This document shows, one piece after another, positions 8,588 through 17,367 of a DNA stretch of 64,000 bases. A program made the position numbers and the translations under genes. Location of the stretch: contig JAFOLH010000005.1 in assembly GCA_017419405.1 (NCBI GenBank), positions 496,001-560,000 on the forward strand, read 5' to 3'. The number at the start of each line of letters is the position of its first letter. The stretch's first letter is position 1. The notes under the pieces were generated by a model, which saw nothing but the letters and a program-made list of their open reading frames with translations, made no database searches and was not told where the DNA came from. Origin of the DNA: Renibacterium sp. (GTDB taxonomy: Bacteria; Actinomycetota; Actinomycetes; Actinomycetales; Micrococcaceae).

Positions 8588-9517
8588 TCACTGCCGTTCC
8601 GCATCCCGGATCGCGGCGAGTGCTCCGGAGAGCGCCGGGTACTTCCACTGGAAGCCGGCCCGATTGAGTTTTTCGGATTCCACCCAGCGGCTTTTGAGGA
8701 CCAGTTCGGTTTCGGTGCGGATCAGCACGGCGCCCATTTCGAGCAGCCAGGCCGGAGTCGGGAAGCCGAACGGAACTCGCAGTGCGGCACGGACCCGGCG
8801 CATCAGTTCCCGGTTGTCCACGACTTGCGGGCTGGCGATGTTGACCGGGCCCCGGATCTCCGGCCGATCGTGCAGGAAGCGGATGGCGCGGTAGACGTCC
8901 TCAACATGGGTCCAACTGTATTTCTGGGTTCCGGAAGCCATCCTCCCGCCCAGCCCGGTGCGCGCCAAGACTTCGAATGGGCGCATCACGCCGCCGCCTT
9001 CGCCCGGCACGTAGGGTCCCATCACGATCGACATCCGGAGCGGGATTCGCCGAATGCCCGGCAGGTCGGCCTGGGCCAGGGCGGCCTCCCAGGCTTTGGC
9101 CACCTCGACGGAAAAACCTGAGCCGAGCTCGCCGTCGGCCTCGGTTTGCGCGTGGTCTTCGGCGTGCCGGTAAATCGTGCCGGTGCTGGCATTGAACCAG
9201 TCCCGTGGCGGTGCGGTGCAATCGGCCAAGGCCCGGCCCAGCTCGGCGGTGGTCTCGGTGCGCGACCGGAAGATCTCCGCCCGGTTCCCGGCGTTGTAGC
9301 GGCAGCTGACGCTCTTCCCGGCAAGGTTGACCAGCAGATCGCTGCCTTCCAGCGCACGGCTGATGCCGGCGGTATCGCCCCAGTGCGCCGAGTTGCCGGC
9401 GGCCGCACCGGAGCGGCCGATCGTGCGGATTCGCCAGCCGTCCGCGTCGAACCGGCGTTGCAAGTACCGGCCGATGAACCCGCTGGCGCCGGCGAGCACG
9501 AGGACCGGGGCGTTCAT
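8588..9517 (-). CDS. TIGR01777-type epimerase (SDR, YfcH/DUF1731-like)
   Basis: 309 residues, the usual length. N-terminal Rossmann motif LVLAGASGFIGRYL binds NAD(P); the family-typical LVNLAGKSVSCRYN, STGTIYRH and YSWTHVEDVYRAIRFL follow, and the C-terminal DUF1731-like segment includes PTPAWLLEMGAVLIRTETEL. Related E. coli protein YfcH has no established substrate. Its ATG overlaps the TetR stop (ATGA), so it is translationally coupled to the regulator and probably autoregulated with it. Confidence 0.88.
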   Translation of the reverse strand: MNAPVLVLAGASGFIGRYLQRRFDADGWRIRTIGRSGAAAGNSAHWGDTAGISRALEGSDLLVNLAGKSVSCRYNAGNRAEIFRSRTETTAELGRALADCTAPPRDWFNASTGTIYRHAEDHAQTEADGELGSGFSVEVAKAWEAALAQADLPGIRRIPLRMSIVMGPYVPGEGGGVMRPFEVLARTGLGGRMASGTQKYSWTHVEDVYRAIRFLHDRPEIRGPVNIASPQVVDNRELMRRVRAALRVPFGFPTPAWLLEMGAVLIRTETELVLKSRWVESEKLNRAGFQWKYPALSGALAAIRDAERQ

Positions 9518-10170
9518 ACCCGGACCTTCCGCATCAAGGTCAACGCGTCTTCGACCAGCTTGCGGGCGATCGGCAGCTTGGCCAGGCCGATCGCCCGGGC
9601 GATCAGCGGAGCCGCACCGGCCGCCAGGTGCCGGGTCTTCGTCTGCCCTTCGGAACGGTCGCCGACCCAGAAGTAGACCAACGCCAGATAGCCCAGCCAG
9701 AGCAGTTCGGGAAGGTCGGCGCGCAGTGCAGCAGGGAGGCTCAGTGAAGATCCGGCCAACGTTTCGCGGAACAGCTCGATGCTGTCCTGCTTGGAGCCCG
9801 CGGACGCTTCACTGAACGGGTTGGCTGCGCTCGACGGCGAGATCGCGGTTTGGATGAACGCGCCGCCGAACCCGTGGAACGGTTGCATCACGGTGATTCC
9901 GGTGTCCAGCACGGTGGCCAAGCGGCGGGTGAAATTGGTCTCGCCCGCGATCGCGGCCAAGGCCTGTGCGCGATGGTCCAGCTGGATCCGGGCATAGAGC
10001 TCCTGGACCAGATCGTCCTTGGACTCGAAGTAGTAATAGGCACTGCCCAGGGAAATTCCGGCCGCCCCGGCGATGCCCCGCATGGTGGTCTTTTCGTAAC
10101 CCTGGGTCCGGAACATGCCGAGTGCGGTATCGATCACCAACTGTTTGGTCTGTTCGCTCTTCGCGGTCAC
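9514..10170 (-). CDS. TetR-family regulator of the epimerase operon
   Basis: 218 residues. The N-terminal helix-turn-helix is classical: AKSEQTKQLVIDTALGMF, YEKTTMRGIAGAAGISLGSA, YYYFESKDDLVQELYARI. GTG 10170 is chosen because AAGGAG lies 5 nt upstream; a frame extension to ATG 10197 would put the start inside an operator. It heads an operon with the epimerase and the membrane protein. Two near-identical palindromes (10184-10197 and 10218-10231) directly upstream are almost certainly its operators, predicting autorepression. Confidence 0.9.
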   Translation of the reverse strand: MTAKSEQTKQLVIDTALGMFRTQGYEKTTMRGIAGAAGISLGSAYYYFESKDDLVQELYARIQLDHRAQALAAIAGETNFTRRLATVLDTGITVMQPFHGFGGAFIQTAISPSSAANPFSEASAGSKQDSIELFRETLAGSSLSLPAALRADLPELLWLGYLALVYFWVGDRSEGQTKTRHLAAGAAPLIARAIGLAKLPIARKLVEDALTLMRKVRV

Positions 10171-10183
10171 TCCGACTCCTTCT

Positions 10184-10231
10184 TTGAACGTGTTCAATTA
10201 CCAGTAGAACAGAATATTTGAACATGTTCAA
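10184..10231. promoter_or_regulatory. Twin TetR operators
   Basis: TTGAACGTGTTCAA at 10184-10197 and TTGAACATGTTCAA at 10218-10231: two 14-bp palindromes differing by one central base, 34 bp centre to centre, lying 14 and 48 bp upstream of the TetR start codon. They look like paired binding sites for that regulator. Confidence 0.7.
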
Positions 10232-10242
10232 CTTTGCTCGAG

Positions 10243-10307
10243 CCGCCGAGTGGCCAGCACTGCAGGCCAAACGCCCGTTTTAGCGTGCAGATCTGGCCAC
10301 TCGGCGG
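10243..10307. repeat. Hairpin repeat family A, copy 2
   Basis: Arms 10243-10264 and 10286-10307 pair 15 bp plus 5 bp, separated by a two-base mismatch. It contains the same GCCGAGTGGCCAG core as the copies at 8109 and 37735. It lies 23 bp after the cupin stop codon, where it probably terminates that transcript, and just upstream of the TetR operators. Confidence 0.7.
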
Positions 10308-10329
10308 GGCTGAAGGAGAAGAAGCAGGT

Positions 10330-10710
10330 TTAGGCCAGCGAGTCGTCGTAGCCCGCGGTCAGCTCCCCGGCCCGACCGGTGGCATCGCCGGTGTTGACCA
10401 CTCCAGCGGGTTCGATCAGCATCACCCGCACCTCGCCGTCGCGGGTCAGCGGACAATGTTCGACGCCGCGGGGCACCACGAAGAGCTGACCTGCGGTCAG
10501 GTGCACGTCCCGTCCGCGCAGTTGGATGGTCAAGGAGCCGGCCAGAACCAGGAAGAGTTCATCGGTTTCCGGGTGCGAATGCCAGACGAATTCGCCTTCC
10601 AAGCGGGCCAACTTGATCTCGTAATCGTTCAAGCGGGCGATCACTTTGGGCGACCAGGTCGCTCCGAACCGGCTGAAACGTTCCTCGAGATCGATAGCTT
10701 GTGCATCCAT
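10330..10710 (-). CDS. Cupin-domain protein
   Basis: 126 residues, a single small beta-barrel cupin. Motif 1 reads FVWHSHPETDELFLVLAG with the metal ligands His, His and Glu; motif 2 is FVVPRGVEHCP with a further His. Such proteins are usually metal-dependent dioxygenases, isomerases or sugar-binding proteins; the substrate is not predictable. A TAGGCT hexamer ends exactly 6 nt before the ATG, so the transcript is probably leaderless. It is divergent from cstA, whose start lies 80 bp away. Confidence 0.85.
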   Translation of the reverse strand: MDAQAIDLEERFSRFGATWSPKVIARLNDYEIKLARLEGEFVWHSHPETDELFLVLAGSLTIQLRGRDVHLTAGQLFVVPRGVEHCPLTRDGEVRVMLIEPAGVVNTGDATGRAGELTAGYDDSLA

Positions 10711-10790
10711 GCGGACAGCCTAAGCGGTGCAGCGGTACGCTACCTAGAGAGTTCACAGCCTTTCTCAAGGACGAGCAAAGAGGAGCACAG

Positions 10791-13052
10791 ATGCCAAGGC
10801 ACAGTTCGGACAGTGCGAACGGAACCGGCAGCCCATACCCGCCGGTCGCGGTCGCCGATTCGGTGATCGAAGCCGAAGACCGGCGCTGGACCCCGGGGAA
10901 AATCGCGCTGTGGGTCGGCATCGCGCTGCTCGGCGGCATCGCCTGGGTGATGCTGGCCATCGTCCGGGGTGAAACCGTCAACGCGATCTGGTTCGTCTTC
11001 GCCGCGGTCTGCACCTATTTCATCGCCTACCGGTTCTATTCGAAGTACATCGAAAAACACCTGCTCCGGCCCAACGACCGCCGGGCCACGCCGGCCGAAT
11101 ACAAAGCGGACGGCAAAGACTTCGCGGCCACCGACCGGCGCATCCTGTTCGGGCACCACTTCGCAGCGATCGCCGGAGCGGGCCCGTTGGTGGGGCCGGT
11201 CTTGGCTGCGCAAATGGGCTTCCTGCCCGGAACCGTGTGGATCATCGTCGGCGTGGTGGTGGCCGGGGCGGTCCAGGACTACTTGGTGATGTTCTTCTCG
11301 ATGCGTCGCGGCGGCCGTTCCCTGGGCCAGATGGCCCGCGACGAGCTCGGCCTGATCGGCGGCACCGCGGCACTGATCGCGACCATCGTGATCATGGTGA
11401 TCATCGTGGCGATTCTCGCCTTGGTGGTAGTCAACGCCTTGGCGGAAAGCCCCTGGGGCGTGTTCTCGGTGTCCATGACGATCCCGATTGCGCTCTTCAT
11501 GGGCTGCTACCTGCGGTTCATCCGGCCCGGAAAAGTCACTGAAGTCTCGATCATCGGCTTCGTGCTGCTGATGCTCGCGATCGTCGGCGGCGGCTGGGTC
11601 GGCAACAGCGAATGGGGTGCCGCGTTCTTCCATCTGGACAAGGTGACGATCGCCTGGGGCATCATCATCTACGGCTTCATCGCGGCAGTGCTGCCGGTGT
11701 GGTTGCTGCTCGCCCCGCGGGATTACCTCTCCACGTTCATGAAGGTCGGGGTGATCGTGATGCTCGCCGTCGCAATCATCGTGGTCCGTCCGGAAATCAG
11801 CGTGCCGGCCTTCAGCGAATTCGCCGGACGGGACAACGGCCCGGTGTTCACCGGATCGATCTTCCCCTTCCTCTTCGTCACGATAGCCTGTGGCGCGCTT
11901 TCCGGATTCCACGCTCTGATCTCCTCCGGCACCACGCCGAAATTGATCGAAAAGGAGCGGCAGACCAGATTCATCGGCTACGGCGGCATGCTGATGGAAT
12001 CCTTCGTCGCGATCATGGCCTTGGTCGCGGCACTGTCCATCGACCGGGGGATCTACTTCGCGATGAACTCGTCGGCAGCGGCGACCGGCGGGACCATCGA
12101 AGGCGCCGTCGCATTCGTGAATTCGCTCGGGCTCTCCGGGGTTAACCTCACACCGGAAATGCTGACGCAGACCGCGCAGAACGTCGGCGAGCAATCGATC
12201 GTCTCGCGCACCGGCGGGGCGCCGACGCTCGCCGTGGGCTTGGCGCAGATCATGCACCAATTCGTCGGCGGGCAGGCGTTCATGAGCTTCTGGTACCACT
12301 TCGCGATCATGTTCGAAGCGCTGTTCATCCTCACCGCGGTCGACGCCGGCACCCGGGTTTCCCGGTTCATGCTGCAGGATGCGCTCGGCAACTTCATCCC
12401 CAAGCTCAAAGACACCGCATGGCGGCCGGGTGCTTGGCTGACCACGGCGATCATGGTCGCTGCCTGGGGTGCGGTGCTGTTGATGGGGGTGACCGATCCG
12501 CTCGGCGGAATTAACACCCTGTTCCCGCTCTTCGGCATCGCGAATCAATTGCTGGCCGCGATCGCCTTGGCGGTCTGCCTGGTGATCGTGGCGCGGGCGG
12601 GGCGTTGGAAGTATCTGTGGATCGTCGGGCTGCCGCTGGCCTTCGCAGCGGTGGTGACCATCACGGCGTCGTACCAGAAGATCTTCTCCTCGGTGCCGGG
12701 AGTCGGTTACTTCGCGCAGAACGCGGCATTCAGCAAGGCGCTCGCCGAGGGGAAGACCTCGTTCGGAACCGCCAAAACGGTTCCGGCGATGGAGGCGGTG
12801 GTCCGGAACACCATGGTCCAAGGTGTGCTTTCGGTGGTCTTCGTGGTGCTCTCGATCATCGTGATCGTGATTGCGGTGTGGATGACGATCCGAGTCGCCA
12901 AGCAGGGCAAAGTGTTCAGTTACGAAGATCCGGAGCAGCCCTCGAAGATCTTCGCACCGGCCGGCCTGTTCGTGACCAAAGCCGAAAAAGAACTCCAGGC
13001 GCAGTGGGACGAGTTGCCCGAGTCGCAACGGCCAGTCAGGTCCGGGCACTGA
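10791..13052 (+). CDS. cstA: Carbon starvation protein CstA (peptide/pyruvate transporter)
   Basis: 753 residues with many membrane helices, full length for CstA. Diagnostic stretches are DRRILFGHHFAAIAGAGPLV, GPVLAAQMGFLPGTVWI, GAVQDYLVMFFSMRRGGRSL and SSGTTPKLIEKE. The family takes up peptides or pyruvate in E. coli and is induced by carbon starvation. ATG 10791 has AGAGGAG a few bases upstream; the 30 in-frame codons before it overlap the cupin promoter and are excluded. Its small YbdD partner begins one base after the stop, the conserved arrangement for this transporter. Confidence 0.95.
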   Translation: MPRHSSDSANGTGSPYPPVAVADSVIEAEDRRWTPGKIALWVGIALLGGIAWVMLAIVRGETVNAIWFVFAAVCTYFIAYRFYSKYIEKHLLRPNDRRATPAEYKADGKDFAATDRRILFGHHFAAIAGAGPLVGPVLAAQMGFLPGTVWIIVGVVVAGAVQDYLVMFFSMRRGGRSLGQMARDELGLIGGTAALIATIVIMVIIVAILALVVVNALAESPWGVFSVSMTIPIALFMGCYLRFIRPGKVTEVSIIGFVLLMLAIVGGGWVGNSEWGAAFFHLDKVTIAWGIIIYGFIAAVLPVWLLLAPRDYLSTFMKVGVIVMLAVAIIVVRPEISVPAFSEFAGRDNGPVFTGSIFPFLFVTIACGALSGFHALISSGTTPKLIEKERQTRFIGYGGMLMESFVAIMALVAALSIDRGIYFAMNSSAAATGGTIEGAVAFVNSLGLSGVNLTPEMLTQTAQNVGEQSIVSRTGGAPTLAVGLAQIMHQFVGGQAFMSFWYHFAIMFEALFILTAVDAGTRVSRFMLQDALGNFIPKLKDTAWRPGAWLTTAIMVAAWGAVLLMGVTDPLGGINTLFPLFGIANQLLAAIALAVCLVIVARAGRWKYLWIVGLPLAFAAVVTITASYQKIFSSVPGVGYFAQNAAFSKALAEGKTSFGTAKTVPAMEAVVRNTMVQGVLSVVFVVLSIIVIVIAVWMTIRVAKQGKVFSYEDPEQPSKIFAPAGLFVTKAEKELQAQWDELPESQRPVRSGH

Positions 13053-13053
13053 C

Positions 13054-13245
13054 GTGCGCCGGCTGCGGAAAGCCTGGCAGTCGCTGTCCTGGTTCGTCAA
13101 AGGCGTGCTGGGTGAGGACGCTTATGCGAAATACTGCGCCCACCAGGCTGCGGTGCATCCGGCCGGACCGTTGTTGTCCGAACGCGAATTCTGGCGCGAC
13201 AAAACCGATCGGCAGGACGCCAATCCGCAAGGCCGGTGCTGCTGA
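13054..13245 (+). CDS. YbdD/YjiX-family small protein (DUF466), CstA partner
   Basis: 63 residues, GTG start one base after the cstA stop. The family pattern WFVKGVLGEDAYAKYCAH followed by HPAGPLLSEREFWRDK is clear. In E. coli YbdD and YjiX are required alongside the CstA/YjiY transporters (established for that family). The tight spacing argues for coupled translation. There is no membrane helix, so it is probably a cytoplasmic accessory protein. Confidence 0.85.
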   Translation: MRRLRKAWQSLSWFVKGVLGEDAYAKYCAHQAAVHPAGPLLSEREFWRDKTDRQDANPQGRCC

Positions 13246-13259
13246 CCGGGCTGGGGAGG

Positions 13260-14021
13260 TCAGGGCTCCGAGCGCTGCAGATGGTTGATGATGGTCAACG
13301 GCCCGGCGGTTTGGCCGCCGTCAACCGGCAAGGTGACCCCGGTGATCCAGGAGGCATCGGCTGAAGCCAGGAAGGCGATTGCCGCAGCGATGTCTTCCGG
13401 TTCGCCGACCCGGCCGATCGGGCACAGCGGGGCCAGTCGATCCGCGCCGCCTTCCTGATCGTCCCAAACCCTGGTCCGGACGGTTCCGGGCGCCACCACG
13501 TTGACCCGGACCCCACTGGGCCCGAGTTCGACGGCGAGATTCTTCGCCAGAATGCCCAGACCCGCCTTGGCGCTGGAGTAGGCCAAACTGCTGAAGGCAA
13601 CCAAGGCGTTGACCGAGCTGACCAGGACGATAGACCCGCGGCTGGCCGTCAGGTGCGGCGTGCAGGCCCGGATCATCCGGACCGGGCCACGCAAGTTCAA
13701 GCCGACGATCCCGTCCCAGTAGGCTTCGTCCATCGGGTCGTCGGTGGGCAACTCGCCGCCGGCCACCGAGGCCAGTACATCGATACCGCCGAACCGTTCG
13801 GCCACGCTGGCCACCGCCGCGTCCACGGAACCGGGGTCCAAGACGTTGCAGGGCACGGCGATCGCGCGGCCGGGTGCGGCGGCCGCGAGATCGGCCGCGG
13901 CCGCGGAATCGAAGTCCAGGATCGCAACCCGGGCCCCTTCATCGAGGAATCTCTGGACCGTGGACCGGCCGATGCCATGCGCGCCGCCGGTGACTACCGC
14001 GACTTTGTCTGAAAACCTCAT
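13260..14021 (-). CDS. Short-chain dehydrogenase/reductase
   Basis: 253 residues, classical SDR. Cofactor motif VVTGGAHGIG near the N-terminus, catalytic Tyr and Lys in LAYSSAKAGLGILAKNLAVE with the preceding Ser in LVSSVNALV, and the substrate-loop sequence VNVVAPGTVRTRV. Asp in AILDFD after beta-2 favours NAD. The substrate is unknown. It is last in line after the ABC exporter operon, but a TAAGTT hexamer ends exactly 6 nt before its ATG, so it can be expressed from its own leaderless promoter. Confidence 0.9.
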   Translation of the reverse strand: MRFSDKVAVVTGGAHGIGRSTVQRFLDEGARVAILDFDSAAAADLAAAAPGRAIAVPCNVLDPGSVDAAVASVAERFGGIDVLASVAGGELPTDDPMDEAYWDGIVGLNLRGPVRMIRACTPHLTASRGSIVLVSSVNALVAFSSLAYSSAKAGLGILAKNLAVELGPSGVRVNVVAPGTVRTRVWDDQEGGADRLAPLCPIGRVGEPEDIAAAIAFLASADASWITGVTLPVDGGQTAGPLTIINHLQRSEP

Positions 14022-14060
14022 GGCTTGAACTTACCGCCCGGTGCCCGGTTCGGCACAGGC

Positions 14061-14288
14061 CTAACCGCGACCCGGTGCCGTGCGCCCGGCCGCGACCAGC
14101 ACCCGCAGCCCGTACCCCGAAGCAATGGCTGCCGGAATCGCGTAAAGCACCGGATCCAGGTTGGCCGAAAGCACCAGGATGGTGATGATCGCAGCGGTGA
14201 CGACGACCGAGAGCAGGCCGACGGCGGCTTCCCGCCCGGCGGTGGGCGCAATGCTGAAACGCATGGCGTCCTGCAGCAGGTTTTTCAC
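14061..14288 (-). CDS. Small two-helix membrane protein coupled to an ABC permease
   Basis: 75 residues from a GTG whose first bases overlap the permease stop (GTGA). Hydrophobic stretches LLSVVVTAAIITILVLSANL and LYAIPAAIASGYGLRVLVAA give two helices. I recognise no family. The coupling to the permease suggests a subunit or regulator of that exporter (inference). An upstream in-frame ATG exists but lies inside the permease gene. Confidence 0.6.
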   Translation of the reverse strand: MKNLLQDAMRFSIAPTAGREAAVGLLSVVVTAAIITILVLSANLDPVLYAIPAAIASGYGLRVLVAAGRTAPGRG

Positions 14289-15055
14289 CGCTTTTCCCAC
14301 CGGAAGGTGCGCCGGCCGTAGTATCCGAACAACAACGTCCAAGCGAGCAGCACGCCGGCTGCCGGCACCCAGTCGCTCCAGACCGGAGCGGCGGACCAGG
14401 CTTGGCCGACGAGCATGGCCAAGGCGCCACCGGGGCTGAGCAGCTGAAGCGTCCGCCAGTCGCCGCCGGGCAGGGCGATGGTCCAGATCGCGGTGCCCAG
14501 GACCAGCAGCAAGAACGGCATCACGGTGATCTGGGCGGCCGCTGCCGAGGGGGTGTAGACCGCGGTCAACAGCCCGCAGCCGGCCGACATGGCAATCACC
14601 AGCAGCCCGGCTGCGAGCAGCAAGGCCGGTTGTTCCGGCAGCTGCGCACCGCGGCCGAACATCGCCGTCAAGATGACCGCAAGCTGCAGGACCACCAGGA
14701 CGACGCTCGGAAGCAGCATCCCGGCGAAGATCGCACCGTCCGAGGATTCGCCGCTGCGCAACCGCTTCAGGAACAGTTCCTCACGACGGGTCGCCAAGGT
14801 GGTCGTCACGGTCAGGTAGACGCCCATCAGACTGACCAGAGTGAGCAGGAAGACGATCTGCAGCACCGGGCTTCCCGGAGCGCTCCCGGCGAAGATGTAG
14901 AAGGCGCCGAAGGCCAACGGGATGATCAGGGCCCCGCTGAGCACGGTCTTGTTCCGGAACGTGATCTTCGCTTCTCCGGAAGCGATCGAAAGCGCCCGGG
15001 AGAGCTGGCTGACCTTCCGGGGTTCCGACTCACTGGGGTATCCGCTGTTGCTCAT
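14285..15055 (-). CDS. ABC-2 type exporter permease
   Basis: 256 residues with about six membrane helices (LSGALIIPLAFGAFYIFAGS, LQIVFLLTLVSLMGVYLTVT and further segments). The cytoplasmic loop LATRREELFLKRLRSGE is typical of ABC-2 permeases that partner drug-type ATPases. Its ATG overlaps the ATPase stop (ATGA), so the two form an exporter. The transported molecule is unknown; the divergent DesK/DesR-like pair suggests a response to membrane or antibiotic stress. Confidence 0.88.
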   Translation of the reverse strand: MSNSGYPSESEPRKVSQLSRALSIASGEAKITFRNKTVLSGALIIPLAFGAFYIFAGSAPGSPVLQIVFLLTLVSLMGVYLTVTTTLATRREELFLKRLRSGESSDGAIFAGMLLPSVVLVVLQLAVILTAMFGRGAQLPEQPALLLAAGLLVIAMSAGCGLLTAVYTPSAAAAQITVMPFLLLVLGTAIWTIALPGGDWRTLQLLSPGGALAMLVGQAWSAAPVWSDWVPAAGVLLAWTLLFGYYGRRTFRWEKR

Positions 15056-16035
15056 GCCGCATCCTCCATCGCCGATACCCGGGACTTGCTGTCTCGGGAA
15101 CCGCTGGAAACCCGCCGGAAGACTTCGTCGAGCGAAGCTTCGGAGGCCTTCAGCCGTTCCAAGCTGATCGAGTTCGCCGCCGCCCAGGCGAGCAGCGCGT
15201 GCAAATCGTCCTGCAGGCGGTTGCTGCGCAATTCCACCCGTTGCCAGGCCGCCTCCTGCCGGACGGTGGCCTGCGGGTTCAGTCCGGAAAGCGAGACTCC
15301 AGGCGCAACCGAAAAGCTGATCGCGGCCGGTTCGGCGGCCAGAACCTCGGCGACGGAACCGGACAAAGCGATGACGCCGTCGTGCATGATCGCCATTCGT
15401 TGGGCGTATTGCGTGGCCTCTTCGAGGTAGTGCGTGGTGAGGAAAACCGTGGTGCCGGCGCGGTGCATCGCGTTCACCACTGCCCAAGTGCGCTCGCGGG
15501 ATTCCGGATCCAGCCCGGTGGTCGGCTCATCGAGGAAGAGCACTTCGGGCTGGTTCGCAGTGGCCAGAACCAGATCGAGCCGCCGCCGCTGCCCGCCGGA
15601 AAGCTGCTTGACCCGGGTGCCCGATTTGTCCGCCAGCTCCAGGGTTTCCAAAGCCTCGGCGATTACGGTGGGCCGGGCCGAAGCAGCCCCGCGAGGCGAG
15701 GAGGATTGGCGCAACCACAGGTCCACGGTTTCGGTGACGGTAAGATCGTCGGCGAAACCTGCTTCTTGCAACATGATGCCCAGCCGGGGCCGAATTGCGG
15801 CCTTCTGCGCGTAAGGGTCGCCGCCGAGCACCCGGACGGTTCCGGCGCTCGCCGGCCGGTGGCCTTCCAGAGTCTCCATGGTGGTGGTTTTGCCGGCGCC
15901 GTTGGTGCCGAGCAAAGCGAAGAACTCGCCGTTGCGAATTGTCAGGTCGACCCCGCGCACCGCTTCGAAATTGCCGTAAGCGCATCTCAGGCCGCGCGCC
16001 GAAATCGCGATCTCGTCGTCTGGGAAATTGTCCAT
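15052..16035 (-). CDS. ABC exporter ATP-binding subunit (DrrA/CcmA-like)
   Basis: 327 residues. Walker A LLGTNGAGKTTTM, Q-loop near LGIMLQEAGF, signature LSGGQRRRLDL, Walker B VLFLDEPTTGLDP and switch His in FLTTHYLEEA are all present. The C-terminal extension of about 100 residues is usual for DrrA-type ATPases. First gene of the exporter operon, transcribed away from the two-component genes. The hexamer 6 nt before its ATG is CAGAAT, a weak leaderless -10. Confidence 0.93.
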   Translation of the reverse strand: MDNFPDDEIAISARGLRCAYGNFEAVRGVDLTIRNGEFFALLGTNGAGKTTTMETLEGHRPASAGTVRVLGGDPYAQKAAIRPRLGIMLQEAGFADDLTVTETVDLWLRQSSSPRGAASARPTVIAEALETLELADKSGTRVKQLSGGQRRRLDLVLATANQPEVLFLDEPTTGLDPESRERTWAVVNAMHRAGTTVFLTTHYLEEATQYAQRMAIMHDGVIALSGSVAEVLAAEPAAISFSVAPGVSLSGLNPQATVRQEAAWQRVELRSNRLQDDLHALLAWAAANSISLERLKASEASLDEVFRRVSSGSRDSKSRVSAMEDAA

Positions 16036-16146
16036 GATCCCATTCTGTGCCGACCGGCGGGCGGCGGGCAGGGCCGCGGTGTCATCGTTCGACCGGCATT
16101 GTGCCCAGTGGCACCATGACTTTTGTCATAGCTCTACGATGAACGA

Positions 16147-17367
16147 ATGAGTTCGCAACTTCCTGGCCACCGCATCGAGGTCGCCAGTGAGCGCGGAGTC
16201 TTGTTGACCTGGCGCTACACGGTGGGGTCGATCGTCTTCGTCGTGGTGTCCAGTTATCTGGTGGTGGTCGGCGCGGTTTTCCTGCCGCCGAGGCCGCTGG
16301 CCGGGACCTCGGTGGCGCTCTTGGTTTCGGTGCTGCTCTCGCTGGCCGCGACGATTCGGTTCGGTTGGCTGCTCAAGCCAGGCTTGGGGTCCGGACTGCC
16401 GGCACTGCGCTACACCCTGATGTTGCTGCTCCCGGCCCTATTGAGCATCGTCTTCGCCGTTGCCGATGGTTCGCATGACCCGTTTTTCCTGCTTCCGGCT
16501 TGGTGGGCGGCATGTTTTCTGGCATCTCTGCTGCCCCGCCGCCGACTCCTGGCCACTGCCGTTGCCGCCGGGTTGCTGACTGCGATCTATTTCGCCGCGG
16601 CGGCGGCTGCCAAGGTGGACCTGGCGAACAGCGTGTATTTCCAAACCGCCGGCTTCTACTTCTGGTTCTTGGTGGTGATGGTTCCGTCGGTGCTGATCGG
16701 CGGCCTCTGGTGGTGGGACATCGTGGTCCAGCTGAACTCGAGCCGCAAAGCTTACGGGGATCTCTCGGTGGCTCGGGAACGGTTGCGGTTCGCCGCGGAT
16801 CTGCACGATATCCAAGGCCACCACCTGCAAGTGATCGCGTTGAAAACGGAACTTGCCGAGCGGGTGATCGATACCGACCCGGCAACCGCGAAACAGCAGA
16901 TCCACGAAGCCCAGGTGCTGGCCCGGACCGCGTTGCAGGACACCCGGGCGCTGGTCCGAGGTTACCGTCGGGTGGCATTCACCACGGAGCTCAAGAACGC
17001 CGGCGAAGTATTGGAAGCCGCTTCGATCCGCGCCTCGGTGCAGGCTGAGGAGGCGGAACTCAGCAGTGAACAGGGCTCGCTTTTCGGTTCGGTGATCCGG
17101 GAGGGAACTACCAACATCCTGCGGCATTCCAGCGCCGAGGAAGTGTCGATCAGGTTTTGGACCGAAGCCGGGAAGCTCGTGCTGACGGTTCGCAATGACG
17201 GGGTCGCCGAACCGGAAGCCGGGACTCCGTCATTGTTGCCCGGCAACGATTCCGGCACCGGGCTCGCGGCCCTGCAAGAGCGTTTGGCAGCAGCGGGCGG
17301 CTCATTCGACTACGGGCCCGACGACGGCGGGTTCTTGCTGACCGCAACAATTCCGGAGGAATCGTGA
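16147..17367 (+). CDS. Sensor histidine kinase, DesK/LiaS-like (HisKA_3)
   Basis: 406 residues. The N-terminal half carries about five or six membrane helices with almost no extracellular domain, the layout of intramembrane-sensing kinases. The phospho-acceptor box is RFAADLHDIQGHHLQVIALK; the ATPase domain has REGTTNILRHS (N box) and GTGLAALQERLAAAGG (G box). A TACGAT hexamer ends 6 nt before the ATG, so the mRNA is probably leaderless. It overlaps the response-regulator gene by 4 nt. Divergent from the ABC exporter, which it probably controls (inference). Confidence 0.9.
   Translation: MSSQLPGHRIEVASERGVLLTWRYTVGSIVFVVVSSYLVVVGAVFLPPRPLAGTSVALLVSVLLSLAATIRFGWLLKPGLGSGLPALRYTLMLLLPALLSIVFAVADGSHDPFFLLPAWWAACFLASLLPRRRLLATAVAAGLLTAIYFAAAAAAKVDLANSVYFQTAGFYFWFLVVMVPSVLIGGLWWWDIVVQLNSSRKAYGDLSVARERLRFAADLHDIQGHHLQVIALKTELAERVIDTDPATAKQQIHEAQVLARTALQDTRALVRGYRRVAFTTELKNAGEVLEAASIRASVQAEEAELSSEQGSLFGSVIREGTTNILRHSSAEEVSIRFWTEAGKLVLTVRNDGVAEPEAGTPSLLPGNDSGTGLAALQERLAAAGGSFDYGPDDGGFLLTATIPEES

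Noticed and set aside
10740-13100. A 786-codon open frame on the minus strand opposite cstA
   Set aside because: His/Asp/Arg-rich low-complexity translation, antisense to a clearly recognisable membrane transporter; not a gene.
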